Origin: Deinococcus sp.
GTDB lineage: Bacteria > Deinococcota > Deinococci > Deinococcales > Deinococcaceae
DNA: 26,264 bases
Assembly (NCBI RefSeq): GCF_018260405.1
Contig: NZ_JAGLBG010000033.1
Span: 1 to 26,264, forward strand
Direction: 5' to 3'
Shown here: piece after piece, positions 18,989 through 25,755 of the stretch
How the letters are laid out: each line of letters opens with the position of its first letter
Numbering within the stretch: the stretch's first letter is position 1
Notes under the pieces: model-generated
Told to the model about the DNA's origin: nothing
The model's database searches: none
Seen by the model: only the letters and a program-made list of their open reading frames with translations
Made by a program: the position numbers and the translations under genes

Positions 18989-19764
18989 CCCTGCCCCGCG
19001 TTCTGCTCACGCCGGGCGGCTTCCTCGGCCTGTTCTTCCTCGATCAGCCGGAAGAAGATGCGCTCTAGGCTGTCGCCGTGAACCCCACCCTCGGCTGTGC
19101 CGGTCTGGGCACGCAGTTCGTCCATGCTGCCCTGCCCCAGCACCCGGCCCCGGTCAAGCACCACCAGGCGGTCACAGACGGCCTCGGCCAGCGGCAGGCT
19201 GTGGGTGGTCAGCAGCACTGTCCGGCCCTTGTCGGCGTAGCCCCGGAACAGTTCGCGTACCTGCCGCGCCGCGTGCGGGTCAAGGCCCACCATCGGTTCA
19301 TCGACGATCAGCACCGGCGAGTCGGGCAGCAGCGCCGAGATGATGACGACCTTCTGGCGCATCCCATGTGAAAAAGTCTCGATCAGTTCATTGCCGAAGT
19401 CAGTCAGGCGAAAAAACTCTAGCCAGCGGTCAATTTCGGCCTCGGCATTCGGCACCCGGTACAACTGAGCGACAAAGCGCAGCAGCTCCCGGGCGGTCAG
19501 TTTGCCGTACAGGTAAGGGCGGTCGGGAATATACCCGAAGGTTGCCTTGGCCTGCATGGGCTGCTGCCAGACGTCGAACCCCTGTACCCGCACCGTACCA
19601 GCCGTGGGGCGGGTCAGGCCCACCAGGGCGCGGATGGTGGTGGTTTTGCCCGCGCCGTTGCTGCCCAGCAGCCCGAAGATCTGGCCGGGCGTGACCGTGA
19701 AACTGAGGTCGCCAACCGCCTCGTGGGTGCCGTAGCGCTTGGTGTAGTGCAAAACCTCGATCAT
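18985..19764 (-). CDS. ABC exporter ATPase (CcmA-like)
   Basis: A 259-residue ATP-binding subunit. Walker A GSNGAGKTT (34-42), a Q-loop equivalent FGYIPDRPYLYGKLT (76-90), signature FSHGMRQKVVI (131-141), Walker B VLIVDEPMVGLDPH (151-164), switch TTHSL (186-190). The FGYIPD...LTARE pattern and SHGMRQK signature are typical of CcmA-type subunits for ABC-2 exporters. A charged Glu/Ala-rich tail (about 235-259) follows. The ATG at 19764 is chosen by family length; a longer frame to 19920 is antisense-like. TAGGCT stands 8 nt upstream of this ATG. The permease gene overlaps its stop by 4 bases. Confidence 0.92.
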   Translation of the reverse strand: MIEVLHYTKRYGTHEAVGDLSFTVTPGQIFGLLGSNGAGKTTTIRALVGLTRPTAGTVRVQGFDVWQQPMQAKATFGYIPDRPYLYGKLTARELLRFVAQLYRVPNAEAEIDRWLEFFRLTDFGNELIETFSHGMRQKVVIISALLPDSPVLIVDEPMVGLDPHAARQVRELFRGYADKGRTVLLTTHSLPLAEAVCDRLVVLDRGRVLGQGSMDELRAQTGTAEGGVHGDSLERIFFRLIEEEQAEEAARREQNAGQG

Positions 19765-19880
19765 CGGGCCACAGCCTAGCCGCAGGCCTGTCTCGGGGAT
19801 ATGACAGGCCCCCGTTGCTGCCCCCCCGGAAATGACGATCCGTGTCCGGGCCATCCGTGCTGGGGCCAACCGCCGACCAT

Positions 19881-19910
19881 AAAAAAGGTTAGAGCGTGCC
19901 TTAGATAACC
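19881..19910 (-). terminator. Weak possible terminator after the lipoprotein gene
   Basis: On the minus strand GGTTA pairs with TAACC (plus 19906-19910 and 19887-19891) across a 14-nt loop, followed by six T. The stem is only 5 bp, so this is tentative. Confidence 0.35.
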
Positions 19911-19926
19911 CACCTGACAAGCCAGG

Positions 19927-20424
19927 TCAGAATTGCAGCGCATAGGTGGTGCCGTCGCTTCCCACGCAGTTGCCCACGCCGCGCTCGAAAGCGTCTACCG
20001 TCAGCTGACAGGTCAGGGTTTTGGGGGCGGGGCCTGCGGTGCGGGCGATCAGGTTGCCGCTGTAGATCGGCGTGGCACGGTTAAAGGTGTCGTAGCGGCC
20101 ACCCCAGCCCAACCCAGGGTGTCTCCAGCTGCCGAAGCCCAGGCCCACGCCCCAGGTCACCGGAGTCTCGACGACGCCCGAGCCGATCAGCACCGTGCGG
20201 CCCGTGTAGACCTGCTCGCCGATCTGCAAGGTGACATTGTCGGCGGCGTAGGCCCCGTTCAGGCGCGGTTGCAGCGTGCCACGCACGAAAGCGGCGACGC
20301 CCTCTTGCCCTGTTTTGCTGTTGACAATACGCCCCTGTACCGGGCCAGTGACACTGGGGGCACAGGAAGCGAGCAGGGCCGAGGCGCCGAGCAAGGTACC
20401 GAGCAGCAAAAGGGGGCGTTTCAT
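19927..20424 (-). CDS. Small putative lipoprotein
   Basis: A 165-residue exported protein with a lipoprotein signal peptide: MKR, a Leu-rich core and the lipobox LLASC with Cys21. The mature part is rich in Gly, Thr and Val and probably all-beta (NVTLQIGEQVYTGRTVLIG, about 63-81). A Gly/Trp-rich loop (GVGLGFGSWRHPGLGWGGRYD) lies at about 92-112, and a C-terminal LTCQLTVDAFERGVGNCVGSDG (about 136-157) has two cysteines that may form a disulfide. No family is recognised. TACAGT stands 9 nt before the ATG. It is followed by a weak terminator, so it seems to be transcribed alone, although only 7 bases separate it from the upstream heme monooxygenase-like gene and read-through is possible. Confidence 0.82.
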   Translation of the reverse strand: MKRPLLLLGTLLGASALLASCAPSVTGPVQGRIVNSKTGQEGVAAFVRGTLQPRLNGAYAADNVTLQIGEQVYTGRTVLIGSGVVETPVTWGVGLGFGSWRHPGLGWGGRYDTFNRATPIYSGNLIARTAGPAPKTLTCQLTVDAFERGVGNCVGSDGTTYALQF

Positions 20425-20431
20425 AGTGCAG

Positions 20432-20776
20432 TTACTGTAAACCTGCCGACTGGGTTCCGGATGAACTGCTGGGCGAGGAACTCACAACCTCGTGAATTTC
20501 CAGCACATTGGGGCCACTGAACACCTCGTGGGGCAGGCTGCCGCTGCGGGCGTGGCCCTGCTTGAATTCGTCGGAACGAATCCAGTTGTTCAGCGCGTCC
20601 TGGCCTTCCCAGAAGGTCAGCACTACGAACGGCTCGCCTTCCTTGGTGGGCCGCAGCACGTGGTTGGCGATGAAGCCGGGCATATGGTCGACCAGGGCGG
20701 GCCGCTCAATAAAGCGCTGGGCAAACTGTTCCTGGAACTCAGGCTTGACATAGATGCGGTTGGCGACGGTAATCAT
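20432..20776 (-). CDS. IsdG/HmoB-like heme-degrading monooxygenase
   Basis: A 114-residue protein of the antibiotic biosynthesis monooxygenase (ABM) ferredoxin-like fold. The Asn-Trp-His triad of IsdG-type heme-degrading enzymes can be placed: Asn6 in ITVANRIYV, Trp65 in EGQDALNNWIRS and His75 in EFKQGHARS (IsdI has Asn6, Trp66, His76). Family features HMPGFIANHVLRP (about 31-43) and FVVLTFWE (50-57) support this. Residues from about 97 on form a Ser-rich, probably disordered tail that is unusual. Start ATG 20776 overlaps the phosphatase stop (ATGA), with AGGGAG 7 nt upstream. It is the third gene of an operon led by hemB, which fits a heme-related role. Heme cleavage itself is inferred from the triad and context. 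Confidence 0.8.
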   Translation of the reverse strand: MITVANRIYVKPEFQEQFAQRFIERPALVDHMPGFIANHVLRPTKEGEPFVVLTFWEGQDALNNWIRSDEFKQGHARSGSLPHEVFSGPNVLEIHEVVSSSPSSSSGTQSAGLQ

Positions 20777-21315
20777 GTGGGTTCTCCCTGTTGGGCAAAG
20801 TGATGAACAAAGGCTTCTTGTTCGGCGGTTTCCACCGCGCCAGGGCGAGTCTGGCGCACCAGGGCAATCGCGGCGCCTGGCTCCAGACCAGCCTGAACCA
20901 GCAGGCAAGCCGCCGTCAATCCCGCCCGGCCCAGTCCGCCCCGGCAGTGGATGACCACGCTTTGGCCGCCCAGCAGCGCGTTCATGAGTTCGTCGATGAA
21001 GGCACAGAACTGGGCCGGGTCGCCCGGCGCGTGCCCATCCGGAATCGGGCATGGAACGACCGCGATGCCCTGTCGCCCGGCTTCCTCGGGGTAGCCCACC
21101 ATACCCAGCAGCTCGTATTCGTGTTTCTCGATCAGCGGGGCAATCACCTGCACGCCCTCGCGGGCCAGGGTCACGAAGTCCCCGGCCATGTCGCGGTCGT
21201 GCACGACGCCGCGTTGCAGCATACTCGCGCCCTTCTTGCCCGGCGCAAAGGTCAGACCCAGGCGTCCGGGCCACAGCGCGGTGCCCACCCAGTCCACGCG
21301 AATGGGCGAACTCAC
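20773..21315 (-). CDS. Dual-specificity (cysteine-dependent) protein phosphatase
   Basis: A 180-residue protein with the CX5R phosphatase P-loop VIHCRGGLGRAG (Cys124, Arg130) and the probable general-acid aspartate in PIPDGHAP (Asp93). This PIPDG...HCRGGLGRAG pattern is that of the CDKN3/KAP-like group of dual-specificity phosphatases. The N-terminal WPGRLGLTFAPGKKG (about 15-29) and DFVTLAREGVQVIAPLIEKHE (about 46-66) fit the same group. The GTG start at 21315 overlaps the hemB stop (GTGA) and the gene's stop overlaps the ABM gene start (ATGA), so it is the middle cistron of a tightly coupled operon. The substrate protein or small molecule is unknown. Confidence 0.88.
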   Translation of the reverse strand: MSSPIRVDWVGTALWPGRLGLTFAPGKKGASMLQRGVVHDRDMAGDFVTLAREGVQVIAPLIEKHEYELLGMVGYPEEAGRQGIAVVPCPIPDGHAPGDPAQFCAFIDELMNALLGGQSVVIHCRGGLGRAGLTAACLLVQAGLEPGAAIALVRQTRPGAVETAEQEAFVHHFAQQGEPT

Positions 21316-22307
21316 CGCTCCTCCGCCAGCCAGCGGGCCGCGTCGATGGCGTGGTAAGTGATGATCGCGTCGGCCCCAGCCCGCACCATGCCGCCCAGGG
21401 TTTCAAGGACCGTGCGGCGTTCGTCTATGTATCCGGCGATGGCAGCGGCCTTGACCAGCGCATACTCGCCACTGACGTTATACGTGATCAGCGGCAGATC
21501 AAAGTGCTCACGCAGCAGCTTGACAACGTCCAGGTAAGCCAGCGCGGGCTTGACCATCAGGAAGTCAGCGCCCTCGGCCACGTCTATCCGGGCCTCACGC
21601 AGCGCCTCCCGGTAGCCGCCCGCAGGGTCCATCTGGTAGCTGGCGCGGTCTCCCTTGCTGGGGGCGCTGCCCGCCGCGTCGCGGAAGGGGCCGTAGTAGG
21701 CACTGGCGTACTTCACGGCGTAGCTCATAACCGGAACGTGCGTGAAGGCGGCAGCGTCCAGCGCGGCGCGAATCGCTGCGATTTGGCCATCCATCATGGC
21801 GCTCGGAGCCACGATATCGGCCCCGGCCTGCGCCTGGGACACCGCCGTTTTGGCCAGCAGTTCCAGGGTGGGGTCGTTATCCACCGTCCACTGTCCGGCG
21901 ACCTCGCACAGGTGGCCGCAGTGCCCGTGACTGGTGTACTCGCACAGGCAGGTGTCGGTAATAACGGTCAGGTTCGGCAACGCGGCTTTGATGGCGCGAG
22001 TGGCCTGCTGCACGATGCCGTCTTCGGCATAAGCGCCAGTGCCGACCTCGTCTTTGTGTTCAGGAATCCCGAACAAGATGACCGACAAAATCCCCAGGCT
22101 CCAGGCTTCGCGCGCCGCCGCCACCGCGCTGGCAACGGTATGGCGCGACACGCCGGGCATCGAGTGAATAGGCTGGTCTTCAGCGCCCTCATGCACAAAA
22201 ATGGGGTGGATAAACTGCTGCGGGTGCAGGCGCACTTCGCGGGTCATGGCCCGTAGCGGGGCCGTGCGGCGCAGGCGGCGCGGGCGAACAGTGGGTAAAA
22301 CAGTCAT
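21312..22307 (-). CDS. hemB: Delta-aminolevulinic acid dehydratase (porphobilinogen synthase)
   Basis: A 331-residue enzyme condensing two 5-aminolevulinate molecules to porphobilinogen in heme synthesis. The catalytic zinc ligands are present (DTCLCEYTSHGHCGH; Cys120, Cys122, Cys130), so it is the zinc-dependent form. The two active-site lysines lie in YAVKYASAYYGPFRDA (Lys199) and FLMVKPALAYLD (Lys253, Schiff base), and the substrate loop is SKGDRASYQMDP. The N-terminal arm RPRRLRRTAPLRAMTREV is typical. TAGCCT lies 6 nt before the ATG, a leaderless layout. It is the first gene of an operon with the phosphatase and the IsdG-like protein. Confidence 0.97.
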   Translation of the reverse strand: MTVLPTVRPRRLRRTAPLRAMTREVRLHPQQFIHPIFVHEGAEDQPIHSMPGVSRHTVASAVAAAREAWSLGILSVILFGIPEHKDEVGTGAYAEDGIVQQATRAIKAALPNLTVITDTCLCEYTSHGHCGHLCEVAGQWTVDNDPTLELLAKTAVSQAQAGADIVAPSAMMDGQIAAIRAALDAAAFTHVPVMSYAVKYASAYYGPFRDAAGSAPSKGDRASYQMDPAGGYREALREARIDVAEGADFLMVKPALAYLDVVKLLREHFDLPLITYNVSGEYALVKAAAIAGYIDERRTVLETLGGMVRAGADAIITYHAIDAARWLAEER

Positions 22308-22313
22308 GGCCCC

Positions 22314-22319
22314 AGGCTA
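22314..22319 (-). promoter_or_regulatory. -10 box TAGCCT of the hemB operon, leaderless layout
   Basis: TAGCCT is followed by the 6-nt GGGGCC and the ATG at 22307. No Shine-Dalgarno is present. Confidence 0.55.
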
Positions 22320-22391
22320 GCAGGGGCCACTGTAAGAAACTGTCAAACGGTGCGGGGTGAACGCCGTCCCCAGCCCGAGCGCAGCCAGATT

Positions 22392-23261
22392 TCAGCGCTC
22401 CCAGGGCCAGGGGCCAGGGGCCGCCGCCACGCCCACCGTGCGCGGCCCGGTATGCACGTTCAGCACTGGATTGACCCCCGCTTCACCGCTCCAGAGCAAC
22501 GGGTGCTGCGCTTCCAGCAGTGTGCGGGCCAGGTCGGTGTCTTCCTTGACACTGCCGTAGAGCAGCCCCGCCCGCAGCGGCGCGTTCTGGCCGAATTGAC
22601 GGTCGACCTGCTTAAGCACGGCCTCGATGCCGCCGCTGTAACTGCGCGCCCGCCCCACGTTGATGTACGTGCCGCTCGACTTGTCTACTGTAATGACCGG
22701 TTTAAGGTTCAGCAGCCCGCCCAGCGTGGCGGCCACCCGCCCGATACGGCCACCCCGGCGCAGGTATTCCAGCGTTTCGATGGTGAAGTACAGTTCAGTT
22801 TCGCCGGAGATGGTCTTCATCCAGTTCAGGGCGGTCTGGAGCGTCTCGCCGTTCTCGCTGGCGGTCTGGGCGGCGTGCACCTGAAACGCCTGCGCCCCGC
22901 TGAGGGTCATCGAGTTGTGAATGGTCACCCTGAGGTCGGGGGCCATCGAAGCGGCCTGCTCGGCGGCGTTTCGGCTGCCGCTGAGGCCCGAGCTGATAGT
23001 CACGGCCAGGACATTCTTGCTGCCCGAGACGGCCTCGGCCCTGCGGAAGGCTTCGAGCCACTCCTGCGGGCTGGGCTGACTGCTGGTTGGGTGCGTGGGA
23101 TTGGTCTCCAGCTCCCGGTACAGCTCTTCACGGGTCAAATCCTGCGTGCGGTAGGTCTTGTTTCCGAAATTCAGAGAGAAAGGGGCGACCGGAACGTCGT
23201 TTCTGAGGGTAGGGTAAGCGTCTAATCCGCCGTCGGTGGCGACTCCAAACTGGTAGGTCAT
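22392..23261 (-). CDS. DegV family fatty-acid-binding protein (FakB-like)
   Basis: A 289-residue protein of the DegV fold. Visible features are the opening YQFGVATDGGLDAYPTL, in which the usual TDS motif reads TDG, then VPVAPFSLNFGNKTYRT (about 24-40), the ligand-contact loop TISSGLSGSRNAAEQAA (about 88-104) and LYFTIETLEYLRRGGRIGR (about 157-175). DegV/FakB proteins bind a single fatty acid and, with FakA kinase, feed exogenous fatty acids into phospholipids; no fakA is nearby. The start overlaps the stop of the upstream dehydrogenase gene (ATGA), so the two are coupled. The TDS to TDG change is minor but affects a residue near the ligand head group in known structures. The exact ligand is unknown. 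Confidence 0.9.
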   Translation of the reverse strand: MTYQFGVATDGGLDAYPTLRNDVPVAPFSLNFGNKTYRTQDLTREELYRELETNPTHPTSSQPSPQEWLEAFRRAEAVSGSKNVLAVTISSGLSGSRNAAEQAASMAPDLRVTIHNSMTLSGAQAFQVHAAQTASENGETLQTALNWMKTISGETELYFTIETLEYLRRGGRIGRVAATLGGLLNLKPVITVDKSSGTYINVGRARSYSGGIEAVLKQVDRQFGQNAPLRAGLLYGSVKEDTDLARTLLEAQHPLLWSGEAGVNPVLNVHTGPRTVGVAAAPGPWPWER

Positions 23262-24139
23262 TTCAGTTCCACTCCATTCATCTGTTCGATCAGTTTGAGG
23301 GCCGCAGTGTGATCCTGCTTGGCCCCGATCAGGTGGGCCGCCCCACGCACCAGTCCGGCAGTCTGCGCCAGCAGCGGGGCGCTGCCCCCTACGGCCTGCA
23401 CCATATCCAGCGCAATTCCGGCGTCCTTGGCGAGCAGCCCCAGCGCGAAGGTCGGCGGAAACTGCCGCGTCAGCACGCGCTGCGCGATCAGGTTTTCACT
23501 GGCATTGCTGCGTCCACTGCTGGCATTGATGACCTCCAGGGCCGCGCCCAGCTCGACGCCGCTACGGGCCAGCACCGCCAGACTCTCGCCGGTGGCCCAG
23601 AGCGTCGCGGCCAGCAGCGCGTTATTCATGGCCTTGACCGCGAAGCCCGCGCCCGTGTCGCCGACCCGCACCGCCTTGCCCGCAAAGGCCAGCCGGGGAA
23701 GCACCGCCGCCACGTCCGCTTCGGGGCCGCCCAGCATGACGGTCAGGCGGCCCTCCCCGGCTCCGGCGACCCCTCCGCTAACCGGCGCATCGATAAAGCG
23801 CACGCCCAGCGCGGCAAGTTCAGTGGCCTGACGCGGCGCGGCGGCGGGGTGACCGCTGGTGCAGTCGATCCACCAGGCCCCGCTTTTCAGATGGGCGCGT
23901 AGCCGAGCAATCAGTTCATCAACCTCGGCACTGGTGGGCAGGCAGCTGAAGATAAAATCGGCCTGCGCGACTTCTTCCAGCGACGCCGCCTGGGTGCCGT
24001 ACTGAGCAGCGTGCGCCTGCGCCTTCGAGAAAGTGCGGTTCCAGACCAACGTGCGGTCACCGGGAACCGCCGCCCTTGCCAGGTGCGCCGCCATCGGGAA
24101 ACCCATCGCCCCTAAACCGAGAAATGCAGTGGTGATCAT
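23258..24139 (-). CDS. 3-hydroxyisobutyrate dehydrogenase-like NAD(P)-dependent oxidoreductase
   Basis: A 293-residue beta-hydroxyacid dehydrogenase. The Rossmann motif GLGAMGFPMAAHLA (8-21) is followed by VWNRTFSKAQ, where the Arg35 after the second strand suggests NADP(H) preference. The substrate-binding motif DAPVSGGVAGAGEG (117-130) and the catalytic lysine Lys169 in GFAVKAMNNALLA are present; LLAKDAGIALDMVQ supplies a further conserved lysine (about 237). Substrate could be 3-hydroxyisobutyrate, tartronate semialdehyde or a relative; sequence alone does not decide. TAGCCT lies 10 nt before the ATG. The gene overlaps degV by 4 bases and is probably co-transcribed with it. Confidence 0.9.
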   Translation of the reverse strand: MITTAFLGLGAMGFPMAAHLARAAVPGDRTLVWNRTFSKAQAHAAQYGTQAASLEEVAQADFIFSCLPTSAEVDELIARLRAHLKSGAWWIDCTSGHPAAAPRQATELAALGVRFIDAPVSGGVAGAGEGRLTVMLGGPEADVAAVLPRLAFAGKAVRVGDTGAGFAVKAMNNALLAATLWATGESLAVLARSGVELGAALEVINASSGRSNASENLIAQRVLTRQFPPTFALGLLAKDAGIALDMVQAVGGSAPLLAQTAGLVRGAAHLIGAKQDHTAALKLIEQMNGVELK

Positions 24140-24180
24140 GCTGAGGCCCAGGCTAGTTCACGGCGGCCCCCGGAGTGGGC

Positions 24181-24196
24181 GAACTGAACCCAGTTC
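24181..24196. other. Short stem-loop after the D-2-hydroxyacid dehydrogenase gene
   Basis: GAACTG and CAGTTC form a 6-bp stem with a 4-nt loop, just after the stop at 24204. There is no T-run, so a terminator role is doubtful. Confidence 0.3.
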
Positions 24197-24203
24197 AATA
24201 ATT

Positions 24204-25127
24204 TCAGTAGCTCCGGTCGGCGCTGACTTTGCCCTCGGGTTCACGCCCCTGAATCAGGTCAAGCAGAAAATCCCGCGTCAGGCGGGCGCCGCGCTGCACC
24301 AGATCGGTGGTGGTGCTGGCGATATGCGGTGTGATGATGACGTTTTCGTATGACCACAGCGGATCGCTGGCCGGGAGCGGTTCAGGGCTGGTCACGTCTA
24401 GCACTGCGCCGCCGACCCGCCCAGATTCCAGAGCCGCGATCAGGTCCGCCTTGACAATCAGGTCGCCGCGTCCTTGATTGCTAAGCCACACGCCCTTTTT
24501 TAGCCCGCCGAGCAGTTCGGCGTTGACGATACCGCGCGTCTGGTCGGTGCTGGGAAGCAGCAAAATGACCCAGTCCGCCTCGGCCAGGCGGTGCTGGGCC
24601 AGATCGGGCTCGGTCTTCGAGCGCAGGCCGTAGATCACCGGGCCAAAAGGGACCAGCAACTGCTCGACGAGCCTGCCGATGTGTCCGTAGCCCCAGATGA
24701 CTACTTTTTGCCCACGTAGGGAACGCAGACCCGACTCGGACGGCAGGCGAGGCGAAGCCCACTCATGGTGAGCCTGCGCGTCGCGGAAGCGGTAAAAGCC
24801 GCGCCCGACACCTAGCATTCCGGCAACCACATGTTCAGCCACCGCCTGATCGTGCAGCTGGTTGGCATTGAACAGCGTGACGCCCGGCGGCAAGTGGCCC
24901 TGCACGTGGTCGATTCCGGCAGTCAGGGTCAGCAGCCACTTCAGCCCCGACACAGCCAACAACCGCTCACGGGTTTCGGCGTTCGCCAGCCACAGCACCA
25001 CGCCCTGCGCCTCGCCCACCGGAACCTGCCCACGCGAATAAAAATCCAGTTCTGCGCCGGGCACCTGCCCCTCTCCGGGCTGACTGAGGGCGCGAAATTC
25101 GGGCAGATCGGGCACAAGGACTCTCAT
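24204..25127 (-). CDS. D-isomer-specific 2-hydroxyacid dehydrogenase
   Basis: A 307-residue NAD(P)-dependent dehydrogenase. The NAD-binding motif is WGYGHIGRLVEQLL (145-158). Catalytic residues can be placed: Arg220 in LSNQGRGDLIVK, Glu249 in DVTSPEPLPASDPLW and His268 in ITPHIASTT. The N-terminal substrate domain contains LLTLTAGIDHVQ (65-76) and NANQLHDQAVAEHVVAGML (about 87-105). The coenzyme loop after the second strand is GLRSKTEP (Arg169, Lys171), which suggests NADP(H). It is not recognisably SerA (no ACT domain) and the substrate is unknown. CATACT lies 6 nt before the ATG, one base off the usual -10. It is on the same strand as the dehydrogenase/DegV pair but has a 64-base gap after it. 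Confidence 0.92.
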   Translation of the reverse strand: MRVLVPDLPEFRALSQPGEGQVPGAELDFYSRGQVPVGEAQGVVLWLANAETRERLLAVSGLKWLLTLTAGIDHVQGHLPPGVTLFNANQLHDQAVAEHVVAGMLGVGRGFYRFRDAQAHHEWASPRLPSESGLRSLRGQKVVIWGYGHIGRLVEQLLVPFGPVIYGLRSKTEPDLAQHRLAEADWVILLLPSTDQTRGIVNAELLGGLKKGVWLSNQGRGDLIVKADLIAALESGRVGGAVLDVTSPEPLPASDPLWSYENVIITPHIASTTTDLVQRGARLTRDFLLDLIQGREPEGKVSADRSY

Positions 25128-25178
25128 ACACTCAGTATGCCGCGTGGCAAAGGGGGCAGGACACTATTGATACCGAGC

Positions 25179-25317
25179 TAAAGCACTTTGCGAAAAGATG
25201 GTGGTCTTTTTACCATCTTTTCGCAAAGTGGAACGAGTGAACAAGAAAGAGCAGAACGTAGAATGAAGGGGGCGGCGGTGTTTTTCCGACGTCCCCATAA
25301 TTCGGAGAACTGCTCTA
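25179..25317. repeat. TA-flanked palindromic small repeat (SNR/MITE-like), copy B
   Basis: A 139-bp unit. Its right two-thirds matches copy A (7915-8051), including GTAGAATGAAGGGGGCGGCG and the end ATTCGGAGAACTGCTCTA. Its left end differs: a perfect 19-bp hairpin, 25184-25202 with 25212-25230 (CACTTTGCGAAAAGATGGT and its inverse), with a 9-nt loop. The right end coincides with the stop codon of the IS630-type transposase remnant. Confidence 0.8.
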
Positions 25318-25596
25318 AGTTGATCTCGCCTCAAGGTCAAGCCCGAGAACTTTGGCGGGTGACTGACGGTAGGGAATTTTCGGCCAGACCTTGCTTAAGT
25401 ACGCCTGGAGTTCCTCCATTGTCCCAGGACGGAAATTGGCAAGTTGATGACGCTCGACATAGACCCAGACGCGTTCAACCGGATTCAGTTCAGGACTATA
25501 AGGTGGGAGGTAGGTGATACCGAGCCGTTCCTGATTGGCCATAAAATCCGTGACCATTTTCGCTCTATAAATTTTTTCGTTGTCTACGACAACGGT
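25315..25596 (-). pseudogene. IS630-family transposase, C-terminal remnant
   Basis: An open stretch of 93 codons without its own start. It contains the second catalytic Asp in VVVDNEKIYRAK and the typical LPPYSPELNPVERVWVYVERH with the third acidic residue in LNPVE. This is the end of a DDE transposase of the IS630/Tc1-mariner group. The first Asp and the N-terminal half are missing: upstream the frame runs into the 159-bp element and meets TGA in its inverted repeat. The stop TAG is at the edge of palindromic repeat copy B. An internal ATG at 25557 could give 80 residues but not a working enzyme. Confidence 0.85.
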
Positions 25597-25755
25597 AACT
25601 ACTCAGCACGATGAACACGGCGAAAACCAGCCTCTAGGTAGGTTTCTGTCGAAATCCGGGCTAAGAATATGTCCAAAACATCGCACCGCCAGTACACCGA
25701 CTATAAACTTGCTGCGATTTACTATCTGATTGCCCAATTTACATGCTGAGTAGTT
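25597..25755. mobile_element. 159-bp MITE-like element with 12-bp perfect inverted ends
   Basis: Begins AACTACTCAGCA (25597-25608) and ends with its exact inverse TGCTGAGTAGTT (25744-25755). Inside, on the plus strand, a 26-codon frame (25669-25749) reads MSKTSHRQYTDYKLAAIYYL and six more residues, like the first residues of a transposase, and its stop lies in the right inverted end. It looks like a deleted copy of an insertion sequence that kept both ends and the start of its transposase gene. The flanks do not show an obvious target duplication. Confidence 0.65.

Noticed and set aside
19765..19920. 52-residue extension of the CcmA-like ATPase
   Set aside because: It is unlike any family member and upstream of a -10-like box and the normal start.
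20777..21406. N-terminal extension of the IsdG-like protein to 324 residues
   Set aside because: It is an out-of-frame reading of the phosphatase gene; the 114-residue version has the family length and a Shine-Dalgarno.
22350..23225. 291-residue plus-strand frame
   Set aside because: It is antisense to the degV gene.
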